Below, in pieces: positions 33,461-41,062 of a stretch of DNA of 64,000 nucleotides. The notes under the pieces are model-generated. The model made no database searches, was not told the origin of the DNA, and saw only the letters and a program-made list of their open reading frames with translations. Location of the stretch: NCBI GenBank assembly GCA_900544545.1, contig UQVY01000002.1:1-64000 (forward strand). Direction: 5' to 3'. The stretch is from an uncultured Eubacteriales bacterium. Lineage in GTDB: Bacteria > Bacillota > Clostridia > Christensenellales > CAG-314. The position numbers and the translations under genes were made by a program. Within the stretch, counting starts at the first letter, position 1; each line of letters starts with the position of its first letter.

Positions 33461-34891
33461 TCAGATTCCGCGCCGCTTGGCTTCCTCCCAAAGCCCGTCC
33501 ATCTCCCCGAGCGTACTCTCCGCAAGGGTCTTTCCCGCCTTCTTCGTCTCTTCTTCGATAAAGGCGAACCGTCTTATAAACTTGTCCGTAGTTCCCGATA
33601 GGGCGACTTCCGGATCGACGTCAAGATACCTGCAGACGTTGCATAGGGCGAACAAAAGATCTCCCATTTCTTTCTCCGTTTCGATTCCTCCGTTCTTTCC
33701 GTCCGAAAGAGTCCCGAGAACCTCCTTCATCTCCTCGAAGGCTTTTTCCACCGCGCCCGAAGCCGCTTCCCATTCGAAACCGACCTTGGCCGCGCGCTTC
33801 TGAACCTTTTCCGCTCTCTTCAGAGCCGCCATTGACAAGGGTACGTCCCTGAGCGTCTGAGTAATGGATTGCGTGTGCTTTTCGACGATTTTGTTCTTTT
33901 CCCAGATTTTGAGAGCTTCCTCGGCGGTCGCGGCTTTATCCGTACCGAATATATGGCTGTGGCGGAAAATAAGCTTGCCGCAAAGACATCCGTAAACGTC
34001 GCGGTAATCGAATTCGTCCTCCTCTCTCGCTATCTCTATATGAAAAACAGCCTGCATTATATAGTCGCCCAGCTCTTCTATCATGTTGTCGATATCGTTA
34101 TTGGTTATCGCGTCGACAAGTTCGTAGGCTTCTTCGATGTTGTTCTTCCTTATGCTGAGATGAGTCTGGGCTTTATCCCAGCTGCATCCGTTCTCTCCCC
34201 TCAGAATCCGCAGAATCTCTATCAGATCTCCGTAGCCGTAGGATTTCCTCTCGAGAAGCGGAAGCGCGGGTATGTATAAAGCGGTCCTGTAATCGTAACC
34301 CGACTGCATATCCAGCTCGTAAAGCTTAACGCTTTTATATTCTCCGCCGATAAACAGCTCGGTTTCGGTTTCGTCTTCGAGAAATTCCATAAGCCGCAGC
34401 TTCAGGTTCCCAGCTTCGTCGGAGCTGTATATTTCCGTGAAAATATGCGGAAGACGCTCGTCGTAATCGAGAATAAGCCCCGCTTCGACCGAAGGCATCG
34501 TTATATAGGCCGGAACGGGATGACGGCACAAAACGACCGAAGCGTTGGAAACCCCCGGGATAAGCTCTACGGAAACGCCTTCCGTCGCCGCAAGTTTGGC
34601 GACCGCCGCGTCGTCGCTTCCCGAACCGTTGACGCAGAATACGAATTTCTTATGATTTTTCGCGCGCTGAAGCACTCTCTCGACTATAAGCTCGTTAAGC
34701 TCGTCGAAAGAAGCGGCTTTGTTGTAAAGTCCGTCGCAGCCGTGCGCTTCTATTCCGTTTTCCGTAAAAAATCCGTAGGTCGCGCTTTTTGAAGTTTTTA
34801 TGAGTACGTAATCCGAAGCCTCTACGGCTTTCCTTCCCGCAAGCGTAATATCCTCCGGCCCCGTTCCGAGTCCGACTATGGTTATTTTCAT
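33461..34891 (-). CDS. YabN-type fusion of tetrapyrrole-methylase-like domain and MazG pyrophosphohydrolase
   Basis: The 476-residue protein joins an N-terminal SAM-dependent methylase-like domain (MKITIVGLGTGPEDITLAG, and PGVSNASVVLCR near residue 110) with a MazG nucleoside-triphosphate pyrophosphohydrolase domain from about residue 230. MazG signatures are LRGENGCSWDKAQTHLS, the metal-binding NIEEAYELVDAI and MIEELGDYIMQAVFH, and a second half ending EKEMGDLLFALCNV. This is the Bacillus YabN arrangement, thought to clean the nucleotide pool. ATG 34891 follows CGGAGGAGCGGG, which excludes the longer frame upstream. Confidence 0.93.
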   Translation of the reverse strand: MKITIVGLGTGPEDITLAGRKAVEASDYVLIKTSKSATYGFFTENGIEAHGCDGLYNKAASFDELNELIVERVLQRAKNHKKFVFCVNGSGSDDAAVAKLAATEGVSVELIPGVSNASVVLCRHPVPAYITMPSVEAGLILDYDERLPHIFTEIYSSDEAGNLKLRLMEFLEDETETELFIGGEYKSVKLYELDMQSGYDYRTALYIPALPLLERKSYGYGDLIEILRILRGENGCSWDKAQTHLSIRKNNIEEAYELVDAITNNDIDNMIEELGDYIMQAVFHIEIAREEDEFDYRDVYGCLCGKLIFRHSHIFGTDKAATAEEALKIWEKNKIVEKHTQSITQTLRDVPLSMAALKRAEKVQKRAAKVGFEWEAASGAVEKAFEEMKEVLGTLSDGKNGGIETEKEMGDLLFALCNVCRYLDVDPEVALSGTTDKFIRRFAFIEEETKKAGKTLAESTLGEMDGLWEEAKRRGI

Positions 34892-35133
34892 CCCGCTCCT
34901 CCGATATCTGCAATTATAGCTTTTTAACCGTGGAATAATCGAAATCCCACAATTATATATTATAGTACATACCCGAAAGATTGTCCAACGTTTTCGTGGC
35001 GGCAATAAAAACTCGGGCGCGGAAAAATCCCGCGGATAACGCGGACCTTCGGTTTCGGACAAAAGACGACAGCCTTTGACGATACCCGACGGGGACGCGC
35101 CCTTCCGTCGGTATATAATCGGAGGAGAAAAGA

Positions 35134-35919
35134 ATGAAAAAAGACACCGTAAAAAACGGCTTCGGGAAATTTCTCGGAAATTCCGCAGTGCCCGCCGCGG
35201 CTGCTTTTCTGGCGGCTTTGTACCTTTTGTTCCTTCTGTCGCTGGAAATAATGCCCGCGCTCGCCAAGGCTTCGAGAAAACTTCCCGTTTACAGCGTGGA
35301 AACGGACGAAAAAAAGATCGCCATAAGCTTCGACGCAGCCTGGGGAGCGGACAAAACCCGCGAAATTATGGATATCTGCGACGCGAACGGAGTGAAAGCA
35401 ACCTTTTTCCTCGTGGGCTTCTGGGTGGAGAAATATCCCGAAATCACGCGCGAAATCCACGAAAGAGGCTTCGAAATCGGCACGCATTCCATGACTCACC
35501 CGAATCTCCCGGGACTCAGCGAAGAAAAGATAACCTCGGAACTGACCGAATCCGTAAAACTTATCGAAAACGCATCGGGCTGCAAGGTAAGACTTTTCCG
35601 CCCGCCCTTCGGAGATTACGACAACAAGCTCATATCGATTTGCGAAAAGCTGGATATTCAGGCTATTCAATGGGACGTGGACACTCTCGACTGGAAGGGA
35701 TTATCCGCGGCGGAAATCCTTCAGCGAGTTGAAAAATACGTCCGCAAAGGCTCTATTATTCTATGTCATAACAACAGCAAACATATCACCCAAGCCCTTC
35801 CGCTTATTTTCGGCGCGATGAAGGGCAGAGGCTACGAATTCGTAACCGTCGGAAATCTCGTATACCGAAACGATTTTACAATCGACCACACGGGACGTCA
35901 ATTCAAAAACGCCCGATAA
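35134..35919 (+). CDS. membrane-anchored polysaccharide deacetylase, PdaB-like
   Basis: The 261-residue protein has one N-terminal membrane helix (residues ~18-42) and an outside NodB-type deacetylase domain. The metal-site motifs are SFDAAWGADKT near residue 63, in the PdaB style where TFDDG is replaced, HSMTHPNL near 117, RPPFGDYD near 150 and CHNNSKHI near 210. PdaB-type enzymes act on peptidoglycan or related polymers, often in spore formers, though nothing else for sporulation lies nearby. GGAGGAG precedes the ATG, and a CCGACGG/CCGTCGG inverted repeat (35086-35111) lies just upstream. Confidence 0.9.
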   Translation: MKKDTVKNGFGKFLGNSAVPAAAAFLAALYLLFLLSLEIMPALAKASRKLPVYSVETDEKKIAISFDAAWGADKTREIMDICDANGVKATFFLVGFWVEKYPEITREIHERGFEIGTHSMTHPNLPGLSEEKITSELTESVKLIENASGCKVRLFRPPFGDYDNKLISICEKLDIQAIQWDVDTLDWKGLSAAEILQRVEKYVRKGSIILCHNNSKHITQALPLIFGAMKGRGYEFVTVGNLVYRNDFTIDHTGRQFKNAR

Positions 35920-35976
35920 AACAAGGGAAACCATATACCCCCATAAAAAACCTCAGACACAAAAAGGAGATACGAA

Positions 35977-36651
35977 ATGAATTACGAAAACTCTGTAAAC
36001 AAAGTAAAACTCACCGGCGTAGCTGCCTCCGGAATCCGATTCTCCCACGAGCTGTACGGAGAAAAGTTCCACGAATTCGACCTCGCGGTCGCGCGACTCT
36101 CGGGAGCGGAGGATATTCTCCCCGTAACCGCGTCCGAAAGACTGCTTATGCGCTTCCCCGTCCGCACGGGCGAAACCCTCTCGATTTTCGGTCAGTTCAG
36201 AAGCTATAATAAACTCTCGGACGGAAAAAGCAAACTCATTCTCACCGTTTTCGCTCAGGAAATCTTCCCCGAACCTCACGAAACCCTTCACAATAACTTC
36301 ATAGAGCTTACCGGATACGTCTGCAAAACTCCGATTTACCGCACGACTCCCTTTAACCGCGAAATCTGCGACGTTCTCCTCGCGGTCAACCGCTCCTACG
36401 GGAAAAGCGACTATATCCCCGCGATTGCCTGGGGCAGAAACGCAAGATTTATGAAATTCCTGCCCGTCGGAAAACAAATAGCCGTCTGCGGAAGAGTCCA
36501 GAGTCGGATTTATCAGAAACGGCTCGAAAACGAAACCGTCGAAAAACGCACCGCCTACGAGGTCAGCATCGGAAAAATTCAGGTCGGCGCGGACTTCGAC
36601 GCGATGAACGACGCAGCCGGCGCTCCGCGTTATACGCTTTCGGCGACGTAG
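35977..36651 (+). CDS. single-stranded DNA-binding protein-like, two OB folds
   Basis: The 224-residue protein resembles an SSB-like family of clostridia: NKVKLTGVAASGIRFSHEL followed by FHEFDLAVARLSG and DILPVTASERL in the first OB fold, and NNFIELTGYVCKTPIYR, DVLLAVNRSYGKSDYIPAI in the second, which reads like a classical SSB strand pattern. It lacks the acidic SSB C-terminal tip; it ends RYTLSAT. AAAAGGAG precedes the ATG. It may bind single-stranded DNA in repair; the housekeeping SSB is probably elsewhere, next to rpsF and rpsR. Confidence 0.75.
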   Translation: MNYENSVNKVKLTGVAASGIRFSHELYGEKFHEFDLAVARLSGAEDILPVTASERLLMRFPVRTGETLSIFGQFRSYNKLSDGKSKLILTVFAQEIFPEPHETLHNNFIELTGYVCKTPIYRTTPFNREICDVLLAVNRSYGKSDYIPAIAWGRNARFMKFLPVGKQIAVCGRVQSRIYQKRLENETVEKRTAYEVSIGKIQVGADFDAMNDAAGAPRYTLSAT

Positions 36652-36721
36652 ACCTTTCCTTCGTCCGAGCCGCCGAATCTTACATACGCCTCGGACTCGC
36701 CCCGAAAATCAGCTCCCTCTT

Positions 36722-36763
36722 AAAAAACAAAAATCCCTCGTTCGTTTTATGAACGAAGGATTT
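36722..36763 (-). terminator. terminator of the MutS-like gene
   Basis: On the minus strand AAATCC-T-TCGTTC and GAACGA-G-GGATTT form a 12-bp stem with one mismatch and a 7-base loop, followed by TTGTTTTTTAA. The stem uses the first copy of the 21-bp repeat found here. Confidence 0.75.
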
Positions 36764-36817
36764 CGTTAAACGAAATAGGCGATTCGTCGAACGAACGCGG
36801 CAAACTCGTTTTCACAA
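36741..36817. repeat. 21-bp periodic repeat array, core TTCGTTnAACGAA (locus 1)
   Basis: Copies of the core begin at 36741, 36762, 36783 and, weaker, 36805, so the spacing is 21, 21 and 22 bp. The array lies between the SSB-like gene and the MutS-like gene. The same unit with the same period recurs at 47107, 50762 and 59396. Confidence 0.75.
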
Positions 36818-36863
36818 AGAGAAAGTCCGCAATCGCACGAAAAGCAAATCCGAGAGCGAATTT

Positions 36864-38273
36864 TCATTCGGTTTCGATGAGAGCGAGAAGCTCGGGACAC
36901 ATATCGAGAAGCCGACAGACCTTGACGGCTTCGCGGGAAACGGGCATATCGAGCGGAACCTTTTCGAGCGAATAATCCATAAGCGAGGCGATATCCGTAC
37001 TCCCCGTGAAATCCGAGCTTTTGACGCCCGAAAGCCCCCTGACCTGATAATGCGCGCCGGCTGCCTGAGAAACGCCGTCGAAATGCGTGGTCATAACGCA
37101 GACGCATTCCCTTTCGTTGAAGAATTCCGCAGCCGCACGGGCAATTTTCGCGCCTTCGACGGGATTGGTTCCGCGCGCGAATTCGTCCATAAACAGAAGG
37201 TCATAGCCCTTCTCGGTTTCCTCTATACACTCGTTAAGCCGCACAATCTCGCCGCCGAAGGAGGAAAGCCCTCTGTTTCCGTCCTCAAGGTCCTCCGAAA
37301 TTGTCAGAATATCGTCGAAAAGAAAAACTTCGCAATGCTCGGTAAAGGGGAAAAATCCCGCCGAAACCAGATATAAATTCAGAATTATCGTCTTGAGAGC
37401 AACGCTCTTTCCGCTCATATTCGCGCCGGAAATCACCGTCGTTCCCTGCTCGATGATTATATCCACGGGAGTAAAGGTTTTTCCGTTTCGTTTGAGAGCG
37501 TCTTCGATTTTCGGATTGACCGCGCCGACGAGATTTATTCTGTCCGAAAGAATCGGACGGGAAAGATTCCTTTCGCTCGCGAGATAGGCTTTTTCGAGAA
37601 GAAGATCGAAGTAACCGAGCATAAGAGAATCGGAAATCATATCGCCCGCATAAGCAGAACATTCCTTCGAAAGAGAATAAAGCACGCGCGTTTCTTCCTC
37701 GCGTTCGACGGTTACGGCTTTCATTCTCATTTCCTTGAATTCGGGATTATCGGGGTCGGAACGCAGCTTTATGTCCCAATTCCTTTTTTCCTCCCTCGCC
37801 GCCCGCAGAACTTCCGAATAGCTGCTGCTGACGTCGAAAGCCGCGCTGCCCGTACCCGACGGGTCGAGAATCCTGACCACTTCGCCGAGAGGTCTGAATT
37901 CTATTCCGAGAAGTCCGATATCGGCTGCGGCGGCGGAAATCGCAGGCATAAGCGCGGACGCCTCCATCGCAAGGCATTTGATTTCGTAAAACTCGGTTTC
38001 GCTCATACATATTCCGCGGGCAAGCTTATTGAGCGTCGGAACTATATCCTTGATACCCCTGAGTCTGACGCGGAATTTATTCCAGACTGCCTGAGAACGG
38101 GTTACGGACGCGGAAAGCCTCGAGAGGTTTTCCATCTCCCGCCGAAACTTCTCCTCCTCGCCCGTAACGAAAGGCACTATGTTCCTGTGGCTTCTCCTTC
38201 CGAGCGGAGAAAGCCTCAGCATATCCATAACGAAATTCACGCCGATATTGTTCTTTTTGTCGAAATCGAGCAT
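36864..38273 (-). CDS. MutS-like ATPase without the mismatch-recognition domain
   Basis: The 469-residue protein has the MutS core and ATPase but lacks the N-terminal mismatch-binding domain (no FxE-type motif) and the C-terminal Smr nuclease of MutS2. The ATPase shows ISGANMSGKSVALKT near residue 284, FDDILTISEDLEDGNRGLSSFGGE, LLFMDEFARGTNPVEG and VMTTHFDGVSQ. ATG 38273 follows AAGGAG; the frame upstream is arginine-rich noise. MutS-like proteins of this size include reactivase subunits of lysine aminomutases, but no aminomutase genes are in the window, so I leave the role open. Confidence 0.85.
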   Translation of the reverse strand: MLDFDKKNNIGVNFVMDMLRLSPLGRRSHRNIVPFVTGEEEKFRREMENLSRLSASVTRSQAVWNKFRVRLRGIKDIVPTLNKLARGICMSETEFYEIKCLAMEASALMPAISAAAADIGLLGIEFRPLGEVVRILDPSGTGSAAFDVSSSYSEVLRAAREEKRNWDIKLRSDPDNPEFKEMRMKAVTVEREEETRVLYSLSKECSAYAGDMISDSLMLGYFDLLLEKAYLASERNLSRPILSDRINLVGAVNPKIEDALKRNGKTFTPVDIIIEQGTTVISGANMSGKSVALKTIILNLYLVSAGFFPFTEHCEVFLFDDILTISEDLEDGNRGLSSFGGEIVRLNECIEETEKGYDLLFMDEFARGTNPVEGAKIARAAAEFFNERECVCVMTTHFDGVSQAAGAHYQVRGLSGVKSSDFTGSTDIASLMDYSLEKVPLDMPVSREAVKVCRLLDMCPELLALIETE

Positions 38274-38423
38274 GTTTTTTCTCCTTGATAAGGCAGAATC
38301 CCGCAACCTCCAGTCTACGGGATTCTCCGTTTTTATTTCCGCGGAAATCTTTCTCCGTCCGCCCGTACGCCGCGGATAACCTCGGTTACAAGGCGAAAAC
38401 GGGAAGCTTTTCCGCAACCATTA

Positions 38424-39239
38424 TCAGTTCTTGTCTTCAACCATTTTCTCAAAGAAGGTTACTATCGGACAGGTAAAGATAATTACCCAGCCCCAGCTCC
38501 ACCAGTTAACGTCGGGATTGAGCGTAAGTCCGAGGACGACGTAAGCCGCAATGCAGATAAGCGGCCATATAACCTGACTGAAAACCCTTTTCTTCTTTCC
38601 GGTCAGAATGTAGTACATCGGAATGGACGCAAACAGGAAAAGCGACCAGGTCCAGGTTATTCCGAGGAAGCCGAGAAGCAGGTAAACAGCCGTGGCAAGC
38701 ACGGGATAGGGGAAATGATTTGCTTTTCTGTTGACGACGGCGGAAACGAGTCCGTAATAAAGCGGTATCGTCATAAAAATCAGCCAACCCGGGTGCCAGA
38801 GTCCGCCGAGAAAGCCCATCAGCAGATATCCTATAAGGCATACCGCCCAATAAGGGAAGTCCATCCAGGCTTCGCCTCTTTTTCTTCTTTTTTCTTCTTC
38901 CATATCTTTCTCCTTTTCTCCGAATCCGACCTTAACGCCGTCCTCGGTTATTCTCACCGAAAAATCCTTGTCTTTCTCCGGCTTGCGCGGGTCGCTTATA
39001 TTGATGTTGACTCCGCCGTTGTCGAAATTCAGTCTGAATCCTCCGCCCTTTTCGAGCTTCTCCTTAGTTACGTTGTAGAGCGCGCAAAGCTTACTCGTGT
39101 TTTCTTCGTCCGGACGGATTCTGCCCTCCTCCCAGTCAAGCACATTTTCGGGCGCGACTCCGCAGTAATCCGCGACCATCGCCACGGTAAGTCCTTTTTC
39201 TTTACGCAATCGTTTCAAATTTTCGGATAATCTGCTCAT
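38424..39239 (-). CDS. XRE-type helix-turn-helix protein with a membrane domain
   Basis: Residues 1-62 are a Cro/C1-type helix-turn-helix (LSENLKRLRKEKGLTVAMVADYCG, in part: LRKEKGLTVAMVADYCGV, then VLDWEEGRIRPD). A charged linker follows, with a SHOCT-free segment FDNGGVNINISDPRKP, and then four to five membrane segments from about residue 125 to the end (YWAVCLIGYLLMGFLGG, PVLATAVYLLLGFLG, VIWPLICIAAYVVLGL). The layout suggests a membrane-tethered transcription regulator. The target is unknown. The gene stands alone between the MutS-like gene and the S66 peptidase, with AGGGAGG before the ATG. Confidence 0.82.
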   Translation of the reverse strand: MSRLSENLKRLRKEKGLTVAMVADYCGVAPENVLDWEEGRIRPDEENTSKLCALYNVTKEKLEKGGGFRLNFDNGGVNINISDPRKPEKDKDFSVRITEDGVKVGFGEKEKDMEEEKRRKRGEAWMDFPYWAVCLIGYLLMGFLGGLWHPGWLIFMTIPLYYGLVSAVVNRKANHFPYPVLATAVYLLLGFLGITWTWSLFLFASIPMYYILTGKKKRVFSQVIWPLICIAAYVVLGLTLNPDVNWWSWGWVIIFTCPIVTFFEKMVEDKN

Positions 39240-39383
39240 AAAAACCTCCCTGCGGGGCGGAATCGATTCGCCCGCGCGTTTTATTCTCGGTTTATAAAGA
39301 CGAAGAGTTTTTCCCTTCCGTCCGTGAAAAACGGATTTTTACGTCGAAAAATAATAACTTTTCCGTATTTTAACTCCGCGGGC

Positions 39384-40403
39384 CTACTCCAGTCTGTACG
39401 AAAAGCTTCCCTTTCCTCCCTTAAAAACCGAAGCCGTCATAAGACTTCCGTTGACTACGGGCAGGACGGGAGGTTTATGCCCGAAATCCGCGTCGAAAAT
39501 CATCGGGACGTCCGTCCCGAGAAATTCCGTAACCGCGCCTATGAAATCCGTTCCGAAAAAGTCCCCGCCGATATGCGGACGACCGAAAACGAAGCCCGAC
39601 GCGTGTTCGAACCAGCCCGCTTCCTTCATCTGCCATAAAGCCCTTACAGCTCCCGCTGGATTAAGGTCGCAGGATTCGAGAAACCAGAGAATCCCGTCGC
39701 TTTTGTAACGCGCCGCGAACTCCTTCGTTCCGTCGTAAGGCGTGCCTATAAACGACGGGAATAAATCCAGACAACCGCCTATCGCTCTTCCCGAAACCGT
39801 AACTTCTCCGCCCTTCGTTTTCCATACCGAAGGCGTATCGCAGACGACGGTTTTCCTTCCTGCGCACTCGGGAACCTCGTCCATTCTGAGATTTCTGAAA
39901 GCTCTGACCGACGGAAAAGAAAACCTTTTCCCTTCGATAAGGTCGAGATGATACGTAACGCTCTCGTCCATAGGCTCGTAACCGAAGGCTCCGGCGTTGA
40001 CTCCGTATACGCTCGCGGTATCGAGGCGAGTCAGAAGCCAATAGCCCAGAACGGTGTTGTCCGAATAACCCGTAAACCACTTCGGAGAGGCTCCCGAAAA
40101 GGCTTTTTCGTCGAGATACGGAAGAATAAGAAGCTCGGTTTCTCCTCCCGAAGCCGCAAAAACCGCACTTGCGTCGGAAAGATAAGCTTCGGTGAATTCC
40201 TCCGCGCGTTTATCGGGGGCGGCACTCGCCCAGAATCGTCCGAGAGAAAACACGCTCTCCGACGTCCTCACGGAATAGCCTCTTTTTTCGAGAAAAGCCT
40301 TCGCGTAACCGAAATTCTCCTTATCCTTTTCTTCGAAAAATCCCAGCGACGGCGCGACTACTTCGATAACGTCGCCTTTTTTGAGAAACGACGGGTATTT
40401 CAT
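39384..40403 (-). CDS. S66-family peptidase, LD-carboxypeptidase/MccF-like
   Basis: The 339-residue protein has the S66 serine-peptidase layout. The nucleophile is in FTGYSDNT near residue 115, the glutamate in LWFLESCD near 240 and the histidine in ADFGHKPP near 312. The N-terminal GDVIEVVAPS and AVFAASGGE are also typical. Family members either remove the terminal D-Ala from muropeptide tetrapeptides (LdcA) or cleave toxic acyl-adenylates (MccF). The length and the ASGGE loop fit MccF or clostridial LdcA equally. It diverges from the exporter-like unit at 40576. Cytoplasmic: no signal peptide. Confidence 0.88.
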   Translation of the reverse strand: MKYPSFLKKGDVIEVVAPSLGFFEEKDKENFGYAKAFLEKRGYSVRTSESVFSLGRFWASAAPDKRAEEFTEAYLSDASAVFAASGGETELLILPYLDEKAFSGASPKWFTGYSDNTVLGYWLLTRLDTASVYGVNAGAFGYEPMDESVTYHLDLIEGKRFSFPSVRAFRNLRMDEVPECAGRKTVVCDTPSVWKTKGGEVTVSGRAIGGCLDLFPSFIGTPYDGTKEFAARYKSDGILWFLESCDLNPAGAVRALWQMKEAGWFEHASGFVFGRPHIGGDFFGTDFIGAVTEFLGTDVPMIFDADFGHKPPVLPVVNGSLMTASVFKGGKGSFSYRLE

Positions 40404-40488
40404 AACTTTAATCCTCCTTTCGGCTCGGCGGAAAAAGCAAAACCGCGAATCCGCCCGTCGGCTTTTATCCCGAGGGAATACAAAAGCC

Positions 40489-40517
40489 TTGCATTTGTTA
40501 CGAATTTATGATACAAT
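40489..40517 (+). promoter_or_regulatory. promoter of the degenerate exporter-like unit
   Basis: TTGCAT (40489-40494), a 17-base spacer and TACAAT (40512-40517) with an extended TGA. The start of transcription would be near 40524, at the edge of the palindrome at 40526-40548. Confidence 0.75.
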
Positions 40518-40525
40518 AAAGAGAC

Positions 40526-40548
40526 GCTTTTGTCAAACGGACAAAAGC
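40526..40548. promoter_or_regulatory. operator-like palindrome at the transcription start
   Basis: GCTTTTGTC, a 5-base centre and GACAAAAGC form a perfect 9-bp inverted repeat beginning about two bases after the predicted start point. It fits a repressor site or a 5' stabilising hairpin. Confidence 0.55.
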
Positions 40549-40575
40549 AATCCAACGGAATATCAGGAGCTTAAA

Positions 40576-41034
40576 GTGACAGATTTCAGAAAAGAAAACA
40601 AAAAATCGGACGGAAAAACCTTCCTTATACTGTTCATAGCCGCCGCAACCGTGTTTATCGCGCTTCTCGCGGTATGGTCGTGCGTATATACGGTCGAATC
40701 GCTCATCGACCTCAACGGCCTTACGGGCGAAAACTCCGTGGTCTGCTACGTGGACGCGAAAACGGCTGCCTCTCTTTCGGAAGGAATGACCGTCAAAATC
40801 GACGGCTCGGCGGGCGGCACGGTATCGTTTATCGCGTCGAGTCCCCTTTCCAAAGGCGAAGTCGTTTCCGAACTTCCGGAAAGCTACGTGGATTACACAG
40901 CCGCAACTCTCAATCTCGGGGAATGGAACTATAAAGTCGTCATTACCTCGGACAAGCCTCTCACCGCAAACAAACTCGTCGCGGTTTCCGTTCTTAAAAG
41001 CGCGAAACGCCCGATAGATTACCTCTTCCGCTGA
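40576..41034 (+). CDS. small membrane protein, possibly a truncated HlyD/NHLM-secretion-type subunit
   Basis: I start at GTG 40576, which follows AGGAG at good spacing; the frame upstream is the antisense of the peptidase gene and its promoter. The 152-residue product has one membrane helix (FLILFIAAATVFIALLAVW, residues ~18-38) and an outside beta domain. The stretch VVCYVDAKTAASLSEGMTVK resembles the part of HlyD-like adaptor proteins of NHLM bacteriocin export systems that follows the coiled coil (quoted in part: AASLSEGMTVKIDG). The coiled-coil hairpin itself is missing, since such adaptors are usually 250 residues or longer. The two ABC-type genes behind it support the reading. Confidence in the gene is good, in the family moderate. 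Confidence 0.65.
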   Translation: MTDFRKENKKSDGKTFLILFIAAATVFIALLAVWSCVYTVESLIDLNGLTGENSVVCYVDAKTAASLSEGMTVKIDGSAGGTVSFIASSPLSKGEVVSELPESYVDYTAATLNLGEWNYKVVITSDKPLTANKLVAVSVLKSAKRPIDYLFR

Positions 41035-41062
41035 ATCTTATTCACGGCAAACATAATTGAAT

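Noticed and set aside
35086..35119. Promoter with CCGACGG/CCGTCGG operator before the deacetylase gene
   Set aside because: A start of transcription from this -10 would fall inside or after the ribosome binding site, so the TATAAT is probably not used. The inverted repeat remains unexplained.
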